A stretch of 64,000 bases of DNA, from NCBI RefSeq assembly GCF_023343835.1, contig NC_064438.1:15047077-15111076 (forward strand). The letters are read 5' to 3'. The stretch's first letter is position 1, and every line of letters begins with the position of its first letter. This document shows, in pieces, positions 50,387 to 62,503 of this stretch. The position numbers and the translations under genes were made by a program. The notes beneath the pieces were generated by a model. The model searched no databases. It worked only from the letters and a program-made list of their open reading frames with translations, and had not been told where the DNA came from. This DNA comes from Lagopus muta (taxonomy: Eukaryota > Chordata > Aves > Galliformes > Phasianidae).

Positions 50387-52707
50387 TCTTATTGCTTGTG
50401 AGCAAAAAATGCCCTGTTGAATTTGGAATTAAACGTGCCTTTTATTTTCCACTTTCTTTTTTTTTTTTAATTCTGGACTTGGAAAAAAACGTAGTAATAC
50501 TGCTGCAGTCTTGGCAAATAGTCCATATCAAACCGTTTGTCTTTATTGGCTTCATGAGATGCACAGCAGTAGTGCAGCTGCTTTCATTTGAAAGCTGCAG
50601 GAATCTGAACCACTCTTCTGTCTTCAAATATTTGAACATAATATGTGCTCCTCATCAAAGTTCGGCAAAATCCCTTACTTAGGTGTCCAAATTTGAATAT
50701 GTAAGAGTAGAAAAATCTACAATCTCTCTCCCTGTTATTTAAAGCTCCTTTAAGTACCATGTCAGTATTTTCCACCTCTAAACTTCCACTTCTCTAAAAT
50801 TCAGATTTTAGCTATTCAATTTATTGTCTACAAAAAACATTCTAGAGGTGACTGTCTTAAATAGCTGCAGTACTTTCTTTCCTAAGGTGTTGTACAAAGA
50901 AAATTAGCAGAATCTATTTAATCTTCATTTCTGCTGTTCAGAGCTTTTCAGGGAGCAGAGGGAATCTGCTTATTTTTGTTGTCCTTCATCTGGGTTATGA
51001 TTGGCAGCAGGACAGAGAATTTGTTCCTTGATCTTACTTTCTGCTGCCATGCTCCTTTTCTCCTTTGCTACAAATTTATATATGAATACTTTGTTGGAAA
51101 ACAGGAGGAGTATATGATGGAAAATTGCTTACTGCCATTGCAGTTGCCCACCTCAGTAGATGCCACAATGAGCCAGTGTTTTGCATGTGTGTTAAAGGAA
51201 ATAGGTGGTTTAATCTTCTAAAAGTTGACTAGGAGTGGACACTTGTAATCATTCAAATAATTTGTGTTTTCTTACCAAGTATCTGTCATATTCAGAAGCT
51301 GCTGAAGATTCACTGCCTTGCCTTAACTTGTGGGCAGGATGGAGATCCTTTAAATTTTGATAAGTAAACAATATCAGGGATCAAAATAGCAGAAAATCCC
51401 TTGCTTGTTTCAGATGAAGTTTTAAATAAACTAATTGTTATGTCAAATAACAGTATACTGTAGGAAAAAATAGTTTTGTTAAGTAGAGTTTATTAAATAG
51501 TATTCTGCTTTCACCAATACCTACAAAAAACCCACAACAATTGCTTTTACAGTTATTTATGATTAGCTACTGTATACACCGATGATGCTCTCCCATGCTT
51601 GTTTTTGCTAATAAAGGAATTCAGTGCTGGAAGATCATCTCTGTATTTGTAATGTACAAAAAATGAGATGTGGAAAGCAAAATCTGAAAACATTTCTGTA
51701 CTAAGCACAGTTTCCTATTTGTTATGCCTAGTAGATAATAAATACCCTGCCTTCCATCTTCCCTGTAGTTGTTAATTTTCCTGTGAGTATCCTGAAAACA
51801 GCACTGTCAGGAATATGGAGGGTACAGTTATGTATGGAGATTTTGAAATCAGATTCTGTTCATAAAATTCAGCAGTGTAGGAGGCATAGAAATGATTCTT
51901 AAGTGGGCTGTCTAGACCAGCTGACTGGCATAATAGTTTTTAGTGCATATTAGAGAACTTGTAAAGTATGTGTGTTTTAAATGACAAGATACAGCTTGAA
52001 ATACAAGTTTATACTGAGGAGAGCAGAAAACTAGATAGGAGATGACTGCTGAATACTTTCTGAGTAACTGTTACTGGAAAAAGTTTGATAATTTCTTCTA
52101 ATGATAGTAATACTACTGAATCATACTTTATATCATGGCATTGGGCTCATGGGTTTTGTTTCTTTACTATGCAGAGGCTTTACTTCAAGTGAAGATCTGC
52201 CAGTTGCATCATCTCTTTATAGACTAGGATCTGTTAGCTGCAATAAATCTGGATGCTTATTAATGGCTTTAAGGGACACATGTTTTCCTTGCTGAAAACT
52301 TCTCTGTTTTTGCTACTGTTTGTTGGGCTGTCAGCTCCAGTACAGCATGGCTGTGACTACAGCTATGAACGGTTTGATGCATTTTTTATAGACTTAGAAA
52401 TGACTTGAGAGGAACACATCTACTCTTAGAAGTAAGTGGCTTTTTAAAGACTGCACCTCACTATATAAAATTAATGCAACTGAAGTCTGGCTGTACTCTC
52501 ATGTGTTGAAACAATTGTACACATCACCTTTTGAATTCTCACTGGAGAGAGTCATTAAAATAATCTGTAGGTCAACTAATGATGTTCAAAGAGAGGTGGG
52601 TATAAAAGAATATATTCCTTACCATGTCTGGTGTTCATAATTACCAGTTCTGAGCCAGCTGCCATCCAGCAATGACTGCATAAATTTCAGAGCGATGTTG
52701 GAAAACT

Positions 52708-52750
52708 TTCAAAAAAAAAATAAAATAAAATAAAAAGAAAGAAAAAAAAG
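52708..52750. repeat. AAAAT/AAAG-rich simple repeat
   Basis: A-rich microsatellite with TAAAA units followed by GAAA units, in CHID1 intron 8. Confidence 0.93.
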
Positions 52751-53106
52751 GTGGTGGAGATGAGCGTTTTAGTTTTTGTGAGGAGGAATTAAGCCTACAT
52801 TTGGTGTGTTAGAATTTTTAAATTAGGTTCATATGCTCTAGGGTACAAGCTTGTTTTGCGTGATGTTCTGCTATTGGAGCATGACTTGCCTGGGCATTCA
52901 GCCCTGGCACTCAAGTTACTAGAATAGTTTGGAAATTAGGAGAACCAAATGGTGACACAGTGAATGTTCATTTTTTTGCATAAATGATTCCTCTGAAGAG
53001 GCTGAAGCAATGTGACAGGAACGATACTAAAGATGAACCTTTAATGTAAACAGTAAATACAATGACAAGTCCTGAAATAGACTACTTCTTTGATATTCAG
53101 ATATAT

Positions 53107-53262
53107 CTGTTTTTGTCAAACTGATGGATTTATTTTATTACAGATTTCAGATGCAAATTCTGAAGTCACCTGAAAAATACAGTGTAAGCAGTGCAGACTG
53201 ACCTGCCAGCATGCCTCAGCCCTAGCTGAAAGAATCTGTCAGAGGAAAGAAAGGACAGCAGT
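53107..53262 (+). repeat. Left arm of a long inverted repeat
   Basis: It begins CTGTTTTTGTCAAACTG and ends AAAGAAAGGACAGCAG. Its reverse complement recurs at about 53998-54152 with, by eye, four substitutions and no gaps. See the right arm for the context. Confidence 0.95.
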
Positions 53263-53997
53263 TTTCAGGCTCATTTGTTCCTGGGTGTCTGACGGGATTT
53301 CGTGCCGTCTTTTCAGGACCAGTAGTTGTTGGCACATTTTTCCTCCTTGAGTTCTGCTGCTGGTTTAAACCAGATGGGCCACAGGTAATTAGTTTGGCTT
53401 TATGAAAACTATGTAGGCTATTCCATGACAAGAACAGATCCCATGTTTCTCTCTATTTGGAGAGCAAGTACTGCAAAGGCAACAGCTGGGATGGGATATG
53501 CATATTAAGGAAGAGTGCCAGCCCTCAGTGTTCTGCAAAAATTCCGTTTGGTTCGCAAATCCTATTTTGTTTCCTGACCAAAATACAGCAAGATTTTATT
53601 TGTCACTCAGTTCCCCAATGATGTGGAGCTCTCTTATTTTGTGAAGTGACCACTCTTGGCTCTTTTGTATTGTGAAACTCTGGCACTCAGTTAGCAGTTT
53701 TCTTGCTTGTCAAATTGTCTAGATTTCTTTTTGTTTTTTAAATGCCTATCCTGATCTAATTTGGGAGTTTAGTAGAGAGATTCTTGCCATTAAGAAAAAG
53801 TGAATAAAAGTTGGGAATGCTAATAACATCAGGGAAAGTCATGCTTGTGTTTTTATGATGGATTCATTTTTGTTGTTCAATTTGTGATTTTTCTGGTGCT
53901 CAACTGACAGAGTCCTTATACTTTCTGAAGGCATCTTAATTTTATAATTCCTTTTGTGAAATTAGTACAGCAGCTGAAGGCAGTATGTAAGAAAGGA

Positions 53998-54152
53998 CTG
54001 CTGTCCTTTCTTTCCTCTGACAGATTCTTTCAGGTAGGGCTGAGGCACGCTGGCAGGTCAGTCTGCACTGCTTACACTGTATTTTTCAGGTGACTTCAGA
54101 ATTTGCATCTGAAATTTGTAATAAAATAAATCCACCAGTTTGACAAAAACAG
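53998..54152 (-). repeat. Right arm of a long inverted repeat
   Basis: Reverse complement of 53107-53262, about 97% identical. The roughly 735-base spacer between the arms shows no recognisable gene. The flanks show no convincing target-site duplication. A small hairpin GAAAGGAC-TGCT-GTCCTTTC lies at the inner border of this arm. Confidence 0.95.
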
Positions 54153-57100
54153 GATAATTGGATAATTATTTTTCTGAATTCAGTTTGCATGGATGGCATG
54201 AGTTCTTAAAATCTACCAGTGAACAAGTGTTAGCATAATGTTCCCAGATTACCTGCACCGTTAGAAGGTTCACCCTAATGTCTACCTCAGATCTGCTTGT
54301 TTTGTAATTTATAGTCATTTGTTGTCCTGTTCCAAGCAGAGATCGTTGTCAGAGATAATCAACCCTTACACTGAACAGGGAAGTCTGACAGCTGATGATC
54401 TGTATTGGAAAGACAATAGCTTGCCCATTTGTTCTGTGCATCAGCAAACTGATGCATTACTGCAGCGACAACCTCTGTCCTGAACTGTGAGCCATTCACT
54501 CAAATTTTTCAAAAATCTGATCTTAAAATTTCAGTATAGAACTTTTGATGTTTACCATAAAATGTTCTAGTGTTTGTATGAGTTGTTTAAACAGTGTTTA
54601 AGTGTTTGGTCTTGGATTTTACCAGGTTTTTCACATTCCTTCACTGCTACGTGGAAACTGCTAAATTATGATCTGGAATGTGAATTCAGTAGATGAATAG
54701 GCAAAGCTACCTAGAAAATAGAAGAGGTAACATAGCTTATCTTTGGAATGTTGGCTCAAAATATTACAAATGCTTAGAAATCAAGGCAGAAATGTGGAAT
54801 TATGCAAAATAGTATGAGGATCACACATTTTCTGTTCTTAACTCCAAGTCATCTCATTATATTAATGCCACATTAAGAGATGCAGGATCCTCTTTCTCAA
54901 AATGTTGATCCCTTCTGTGATGTTGGTACTCATCATGATTCCAACTAACTGTTTAACCAGGGTTTTTTATAGGGCCGATAATGGCATCCATTAATAGGAA
55001 GGCAATAACTGACAGTAATTTTGTTTTAAAATGCACGGTGTTTATGTGATGCTGTCCCAGAATGGTAAGCTTGTGATAACAAATGATAAGTTTTCATTTA
55101 AGAAAGCAAATTCCTTCCCTTGTCTCTTGAGACTGACAACTGGTTGTGTAAAATGACTGATTTCCACAAAATTGAACCAGAAAATATAAACGTAAATAAG
55201 AAGTAAAACCGATGCTCGTGCTTTTGCTTTTTATAAACTTGTTTGGCAATCCTGTTTGTTTATATTTACTAAACTAACTGTAACTGTTTGCACACTTAAT
55301 AAAAATATATTCCCAGTTTAAAAAGCCATATGTTGTCAATAAATTAGACCCCAAAAGCAGGTCAGTATAAATTCTGTGTTTAGATCAGTACTGCAGGCAG
55401 TGAAACGCTCCATTTTCCTGTGGTGGCTGTTGAGCATCTTAAATCTAGAGGAAGAGAATTCATAAACCAAAAGGTTCTCAAGGTGTATAATAATTATTAT
55501 GCATATGTTAAATAAATTAAGTGAGAAGTACTAGGTTTTGGCTAGTAGCGTTCATTCTTAGTGGTTTCCTACAGAGGAACTTGCAAATACTGCCCTTCAG
55601 ATGTTAGATACATCTTAAACTTTCCCTCTTCCCCCCCAGATATATATAAAAAATAATATGATTGACCCTGAGAACAAAAAAAAGGTGAGGAGAGATTCAA
55701 GCCTGCAAGTAAAGAATAATTTTACTGTTTGTGTGTTGGTTTTTTTTTCCACTGTGGTGTTTATCTGGTGTTCTTTCAATTTGAATTTTTTGACGTAATG
55801 CACTCAACTTCCTTCAGGTCTTTCCTATGAACGGCCATAGATAAGCTTCTGTTGGAAGCCTGTAAATCTGGACTCTAAGTCAGTCTGCAGCTAATGTAAT
55901 GATTTTGTGCTAACTGTAATATTTTGTGTGTTGTTGTACTTAAAAGTTAACTTGATGCTCATGGTGTCTCAGCACAGTAGAAATTAACTGCTAACTGTTT
56001 AAGTTTCCATTTTTTATTTCCTCATTCTTTAAAAATTTTCGTTTCTTGTGATGAAGTTTCTCTGGCTTCATTAACAGTACAGCAATCTTTGATATTATGT
56101 GAACAAAATATGGTTTGCAGATGTTAAGATGATGGGATTTGGTTGGAAGGGCAAGGAGGTTCCTGTTTCTCTCTTCCGAGTCTCTTCCAAGTCTCATGTG
56201 TGAAACTGGGAGAGTCTTCTGAGAGGAGAACCAGATGAAAGAACACAACCAGAAGAGCATATGTGAGCACTGGTGATTGTACTGCTTTTATGGAGTTACC
56301 TTTGTTGGATTTTTTCTTTCTGTTCTAAAAGGAATAGGACTTGCACAGAGAGTGTAAGCAGAGGAAGAGCTTTTTAATAACTTGGAATTTATTAATTGTC
56401 TCTCCAGCAATTGATGTACCTCAACACTGTGATCAAAAAACTTTGTTTGTTTTATTTTTGTACAGTCCCTGATTTGTCATACTGATCTGGAAGTGTAGGC
56501 TGCAGAATAAGATAATGTGTTTAAGCTCTGATTTAACTGAGATTTGGGGTGTACTATCGTTTAGATTTCTTCAGCTCTTGCAACTTTTTGTTCTCAAAAG
56601 GGAACTATAGAAAAAGAATGCAGTTTTACAAATGTGTGTATTTGAATACTAATCACGTGCATTTTCTGAAATGCTTACTGAGTGATGTGCATCTGTATAA
56701 CAGTCTTGATACATTGTCTGCAGGGATGTGCTCACTGATGGAGAGGTCAGATCATGCCATGCATTTTAAGATCCCCTATCAGCTGCATGGAATTCAGCCC
56801 ACTACTATGTATTAAATCTGTTTTCATCTGTCTGAGAATCTGTCTTTTTGGTTAATTGTTCAGTATGGTCACGTTCTTTTCTGACAGCAGGATTAGATCT
56901 ATAATTACTGTTCAAGCTCTGAACAGGAGTATCATATGAAGGTCCCGTTGTTGACTTGCCTGCTTCATCCAATACTATTGCAGGCACAGATTAATTCTGT
57001 TTTTATTCTGATTTCACAGAAAACAAGGTGTCTCTAAGCTTTATCTGTTCTGTTCTGTTCTTCATCCCTCTGCAGAAGCTTATTTAGTTTTTGACCAGTT

Positions 57101-58495
57101 TCAAACAAAGTGGACAGAGGAATAGAGTTTTATAGTCACATCCCTGCCACTTTGTAGGATTGGCATCTACTTCCTCAAGACCAAGCAGTGGGAGGGCATT
57201 GTAGTGGAACATTTATAAGACATCACAGAATCTACTTGCAAAACATCCATAGAAACCAGGATCTGTGTAGAACTTTGTTTTAAATATTGATAGAGGAGAA
57301 TTACTTCAGTGAGCTGATTTTGGTGAAGCTAAAATGAGACAGAATAGCAACAAAACTGCCAAGAGGATTTTTACTGAGAAGAAAATGATTTAGGATTTTA
57401 ACTTGTTTATTCATTTAACTGCTTCATTATCAATGCCTAGAATTGCATGCTCCACAGAGTGGAGATTTAGCTCTTTCTCGTGTTTACTATAGAACGGGCT
57501 GGATGCAGAAAGAACCAGTGCATTTGTATTCAGTGATCATGCATTAACTGAATTCAGTGGTCTGTTCATAAAATGCAATAGCATTATACTTCAGAGCAGC
57601 TAACTGTGAGGAGCTGTGAAAACTAATAAGATCTGTGGTGATGAAAGAGGAGAGAAGGGAAGATTTGCAAACAGCTGGTTTACAGAGAAAACAGAATTAC
57701 ACACAACAAGAGAATTAAGTCATTACTGAGCAGATGACTTCTGAAATAAACGTATAGAGGAAACAGAAAATCAATCAGCTTTCCATTATGAAGGACTATT
57801 CAGAGACACGAGGATAAAGAAAAGCTCTCCCTTATAAGAGAGGGAGAAGGTGAGGTAGCCAAACAAGAATGCAGTTCAAACCTGCAGGAATAGAAGTCAG
57901 TTACAAGACCTTTTTTTCTTATCTTATTTCATTTTGAGAGTAATGATAGTGAGACAAGAAGTAATTGAAAATGTAGATTCATTTGAAAGTAAATGAAGTG
58001 GCTTGCATGGTTGAAATATTTTTTTTTCCAGTCTTTCAGTATGAAAGATGACAAAGTCAAAACCCTATAGAAATACTTATCAGTAAAACGCTAATGGGAA
58101 TTTCAATACAAATGACCATATGCTATTTGGAAGGTGCAGGTCATAGAGATTCTTAAGCTATGATACAAGCTACCCTGCACTTAGGTTTGAAAAGGATAGC
58201 ATAATCAAAAGGGACAGTGTAATTCTAAGCCATGTATAGAGAAATGGCTAGAAAAATGAGATTTCATCTGAGTCTCTGACATTTATGTACTGTGCTGTCG
58301 TAGTTTTTTTATATGCATAAAACAGTAAGCCCTCAGGAGGTGACAATAAACTGAAGGGAATATGGAATATATGGAATAAGGAATGCAAATAAGAGCTACG
58401 ATCTCAGGGAAATTGCTGTTTTTTTCTGCATTGTCTAAAAGAAATTTGTGTCAGAAGCCTACAAATGAAAATGGAGAGTCTTAAAATATCTTCTG

Positions 58496-58755
58496 TACTG
58501 GGTCTGTCTGGGATGGAGTTCAGTTTCCCCACAACACTCCATATAATGCTGTGCTCTGTATTTGTAGCTAGAACAGTGTCTAGCTGTCCCACTGAAGTTT
58601 TGTCTCATGCTGAGCAGTGCTGGCACAGCACTGAGGTTCTCTTCCAACCTCCAAGAGCCAGGAGTCTGAGGATGGGCAAGAGGTAGGGATGGGACATTGC
58701 TGGGGCAGGTGATCCAGTCTGACCTAGAGTCTAATTCCATGCCATAAGATCACAT
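58496..58755 (+). mobile_element. Avian endogenous retrovirus LTR-like fragment
   Basis: The blocks CTGGGATGGAGTTCAGTTTC, GAGCAGTGCTGGCACAGCAC, GAGTCTGAGGATGGGCAAGA and TTCCATGCCATAAGATCAC resemble LTRs of bird endogenous retroviruses that I know from memory. Neither the element ends nor a target-site duplication is clear. No gag, pol or env remnant lies beside it, so it is probably a solo or broken LTR. The family name is not assigned. Confidence 0.55.
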
Positions 58756-59974
58756 TCAGAAATGAAAGCTGGAAAAGGAGAAAGAGAAGGGTGGGTTCTC
58801 GTTATGAAGATGACTGTCCTCCTGAAAAATCACTATGCATATTAAGGCTCTGCTTATCAAGACATAGCTGAACATTGCTTGCTAGTGGGAAGTAGAGAAT
58901 AATTGTTTTCTCCCTCTTTACTTCCACATGGCCTTTGCTGGTTTTTTTGTGTTTTTTTTTTTTCTCTTTTTTCCTCTTTAGTCAAGTAGTCCCTATCTCA
59001 ACTTGTGAGTCTTTCCCCCTGCCTCCCTGATCATGTTTTTCTTCCTCTTATTTTGAGGAGTGAGAATAAGAGAGTGGTTGTGGTGGAGTTCAACTGGCCA
59101 TCAGTGTAAATCTGCCACAGCTTCTTAGTCAAGTGAAAAGTGGCTTGGCTAAAAATGGGAAGAATGGTTGTAGAAATAAGGTTTGAAAAGGAAAATCAGT
59201 ATTTTAGCTAAGAAAATTAATCTCTTTGGAGCACATGGTGAAAGCTTATCACTTCTCAAGGAAACTGACTGCTTTAAAGCAAAGCTATTGATGTGTCCTG
59301 TACAGCTGTTGTAGTCCAAACAAGAATTGGACTGTGTCACCTCTTAGAAATGTTTCTGTCTCTTAAACATTATACTCAAAAAGTGGAGTGCTTGTTTTCT
59401 CTTCATAATGCAGTAGTTAGCTAGAAAACGACAGGCAAGATAGGCAAGTTCATCCAGCACCTGGGCGCGTGCTGTATGTCATGAAGGATAGCATGTCCAG
59501 GTGAAAAAAATGATTGCACATTCTGTAATAGTATATGGGGTTTCTTTTGCTGTTTTCTCTTGGGGCTTGCTGTTGTTTCACAGCAGTAACTAGAGTGCAG
59601 TAAAAGTCATCTCTGTGGTGATGTTATAGTCCACGTACATGCAAATTTAGGCTTCATTAGATGCCCAGTTCCAAATCTGAGTAGCTGAGGAGTTTTATTG
59701 TGAGCAGTTACTAAGTTTCCTAGTTAACTGTGCTGAACAATTGATGTAAGAATCAAGTAAGAACACTAGTGCATCCGAGAATAATGTTAAGGAAGGTGAA
59801 TGAAGTTTGCATAAGATATTCAGGCAAAAAACCACAAACAATCTTACAATAGTAATAAAAAGGGTTTACTGTAAGCTATTATGAATACTGCTTTGAATTT
59901 ACTTCTTGAATCCAGATTGTTTCACATTCATAATACTCATTACATAATTTCAGTATATTTGTAGACCAGCGGGA

Positions 59975-60020
59975 CCTGTGTTTTTTTTTTTGTTGTTGTT
60001 TTTTTTGTTGTTTTTTTTTC
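59975..60020. repeat. T-rich simple repeat with TTG units
   Basis: Long T runs interrupted by GTTGTTG, in CHID1 intron 8. Confidence 0.93.
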
Positions 60021-62234
60021 CCACACAGCAGATTTCTATTTAGTGTATGACTTCACTATCTTATCCAGTGCTATCTTCAGGTGAACTCAAAGATAAAGAA
60101 AATGAAGCACTTCAGAGGTCAGGGTTAGTTCCAAGCAAAGAGACTTTGAGATATAGTAAATCATCTGCTTTTCCTGCCAGTCATGCTCATGTACATGCCT
60201 TCTGTCCCTTTGCATTTGTGTTGCATTGATAATAAGCAGAAAAAATCACCAAGGGCTGTAGTCCTCCGACAGTAACCAGGTATCCTTAGTATGTATCTTG
60301 TACACTGTAAGTAAGTGCTGATGGACTCTGTCGCTTTGCTGAATATTTTGGAAATTATATCTAGAGCTTAAAAGAATGATAGACATTTGGGTTACATTAA
60401 AAACTTTTTCTCTCATGAACTTCCGTTGTATTTTCTGTGCAGAGTCTCTTGAATTTCTTTGTGGTGGTTTTCTCAATGATGTACCCAGTAGAACATACCT
60501 GCCTTTAAGTTAGGATTAATTTAGTGTTTGGAAAACCTTAAATAAGAAGAGTAATAGCTATACTTGTTTTATCCTTGCAAGTATCCAAAATACTTGTTTT
60601 TATCCTTAGGAACTTTTTTAAACACCATCCATGAAAGCATCATCCTTACTGCCAGATTTATTCTAAGTTGGAAATTTATGCCCTTTTTCTCAAATGGATT
60701 TCCTTTGTAGTTAAAATAGTTTGGTTACAAGCTTGCTTTGCAGAAAATGATGACTATATCCATTTAACCTCAATTTTTTCCACATACCTTGACAATACAT
60801 ATGAAAAGTGGATACATTACTTGCCCTCTACACCCAAGTTTCATTAAAATACTACCCAGCTTAATCTATAATGCAATCTAACTCACTATAATATCTAATG
60901 CACATTATAATTACTTTTTATGCTTTTCCTGTCATGAGTAATCAAAATCAATTTATTGAAAATGTGTTTTGTTAGGGTTTTCATTGGGGAATTGCATTGC
61001 CTGCAGGCATTCAGGTTGCCATGACATTATTTCAAAAATGTCCTTCATTCTGTTTATTTTGGAAAACAGCTGTAGCTTGCAGTTGCAGCAAATCACAAGC
61101 AGGTAACTATCCAAAAAATTAGGATCCAGCAATGGGTTCCAGAAGCAAACATTTATATTAATTTGTTAAAACCTCGGAAAGAAAAGGTTGGAATTTCTTT
61201 TTAATGTGACAGCTGTATCACTGGTTCTGAAAACCTGAACCTGCTAGAGCAGTGCTATGCTTTGTACAAATTTGAGCTACGTGTTCCAGTGTGTATTTGG
61301 TTCATTCATTGACCTGACTTGCAAATGTCATTCATGCTTTACTCACCTATAATATGACATATGTTAAATGATTTATTCTGCCCCACTTTATAACCTGTAC
61401 TCTGTTAACTACTTTCCTAAAGTGTCCTTTCAAACTGATAAATGAATGCAGTTATGCTCTGGTGATCCATTTAACACATAATATTGAATGAAGAATTTAG
61501 ACACTGATCCAAAAGTGATAAGGGTCAAAACAAGTGATTTTTTTTTTTTTCATTTTATTACTTGCATCTGTTATTGAACATCTTTTTGGATTTTACAGTT
61601 GAGTTGGACCATGAGTGGTTTTAATCTGTGCTTTGTCTAGATAGGGGTCATCTGCTAATTTCTAGGAAAAGTAATATCACTGGAAAGTTGTGAAGTCTTC
61701 AGTATCTTCCCCTCTGTTCTCAAGTGTATTCTCATGCATTTCTATAGAAGAGGCTGTAGATGTTAAACTACTCTTTTCTTTGTAGGGTTCCCCTGCAAAC
61801 CCTACTCTGCCAGGCTATTTAGGATAACACACGTCTTCTCTACTTGTGCCTCCGAGCCCTCTGGCTGAGGACAGTGATCTCCTTGCATCTTTGCCATGTG
61901 CTTAAGGCTTTCTTTTGTGCATTGCTAGTTTGATGTTTTGAATTCTTTTTGAAACATACTCAGAACTTGTGTGCAGTAATTGGTTGGGTTGAATGGTTGA
62001 AGAAAGTCCAGCGTTTCTATGAATCCAAAACTATCAAAAATATATCCTCTCATCTCATGAAGCTAGATTTTGTAAATGATGAATAAAGTTACTTGTTTTT
62101 AATTAAAATAAATAGTCAGAGGGGGGTTAAGAATTCATAGAATGGTATACTGAAGGCATAGCTAAACTTTTGTGTGATGAAGGTCATGGAGTGGAATTTC
62201 CTCAAACTGAGGACAGAATGGATTCATTCAATTT

Positions 62235-62323
62235 TATAGAATCACAGAATGATTGTGGTTTGAAGGGATCTTAAAGGTCACCTACTTCCAACCCACGCGC
62301 TTTGGGCAGGGATGTCAGCCAGG
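62235..62323 (-). mobile_element. CR1 LINE 3' end, short
   Basis: TATAGAATCACAGAATGATT followed by AGGGATCTTAAAGGTCACCT and a GGGCAGGGATGTCAGCCAGG block match the reverse-complemented CR1 3' end. It ends 78 bases before the start of CHID1 coding exon 8. Confidence 0.88.
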
Positions 62324-62354
62324 TTGTGAAAATAATTTTTCTTTCTGGTGTTTC

Positions 62355-62370
62355 TTTTTTTTTTTTTTTT
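62355..62370. repeat. CHID1: T16 tract upstream of the CHID1 exon 8 acceptor
   Basis: Sixteen T starting about 47 bases before the exon. It may act as a distant polypyrimidine tract for the weak acceptor. Confidence 0.8.
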
Positions 62371-62401
62371 AATTATTTCTTTTTAAAATTTGTTTTAAAA
62401 G

Positions 62402-62503
62402 GACTAACCAGCCAGGAATGTTCACAAAGAAAGAATTTGATCAGTTGGCCTCAGCAGTAGACAGCTTCAGTCTCATGACATATGACTACTCAACACCACA
62501 AAG
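62402..62503 (+). CDS. CHID1: CHID1 coding exon 8
   Basis: The exon is 102 bases. It completes the glycine codon and encodes TNQPGMFTKKEFDQLASAV, then DSFSLMTYDYSTPQ and two bases of the next codon. It corresponds to human TDQLGMFTHKEFEQLAP and DGFSLMTYDYST. SLMTYDYS is the well-conserved sixth-strand motif of GH18 proteins (MxYDx), whose tyrosine and aspartate line the sugar-binding cleft. The donor is GTAAGA. The remaining exons of the barrel's C-terminal half are not in the window. Confidence 0.97.

Larger units (their letters stand above)
38436..62401 (+). other. CHID1: CHID1 intron 8 (24 kb)
   Basis: A very long intron between a consensus GTGAGT donor and a weak TTTTAAAAG acceptor. It contains several CR1 copies, an avian LTR-like fragment (58496-58755), copy B of an unnamed dispersed element, a large inverted repeat (53107-54152), a 24-base C run at 41392-41415, a G run near 40461-40480, and an (AAAAT)-type tract at about 52708-52750. 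I see no additional exon in frame with CHID1 and no convincing nested gene. The stretches between the listed elements look like unique AT-rich DNA. Confidence 0.85.
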
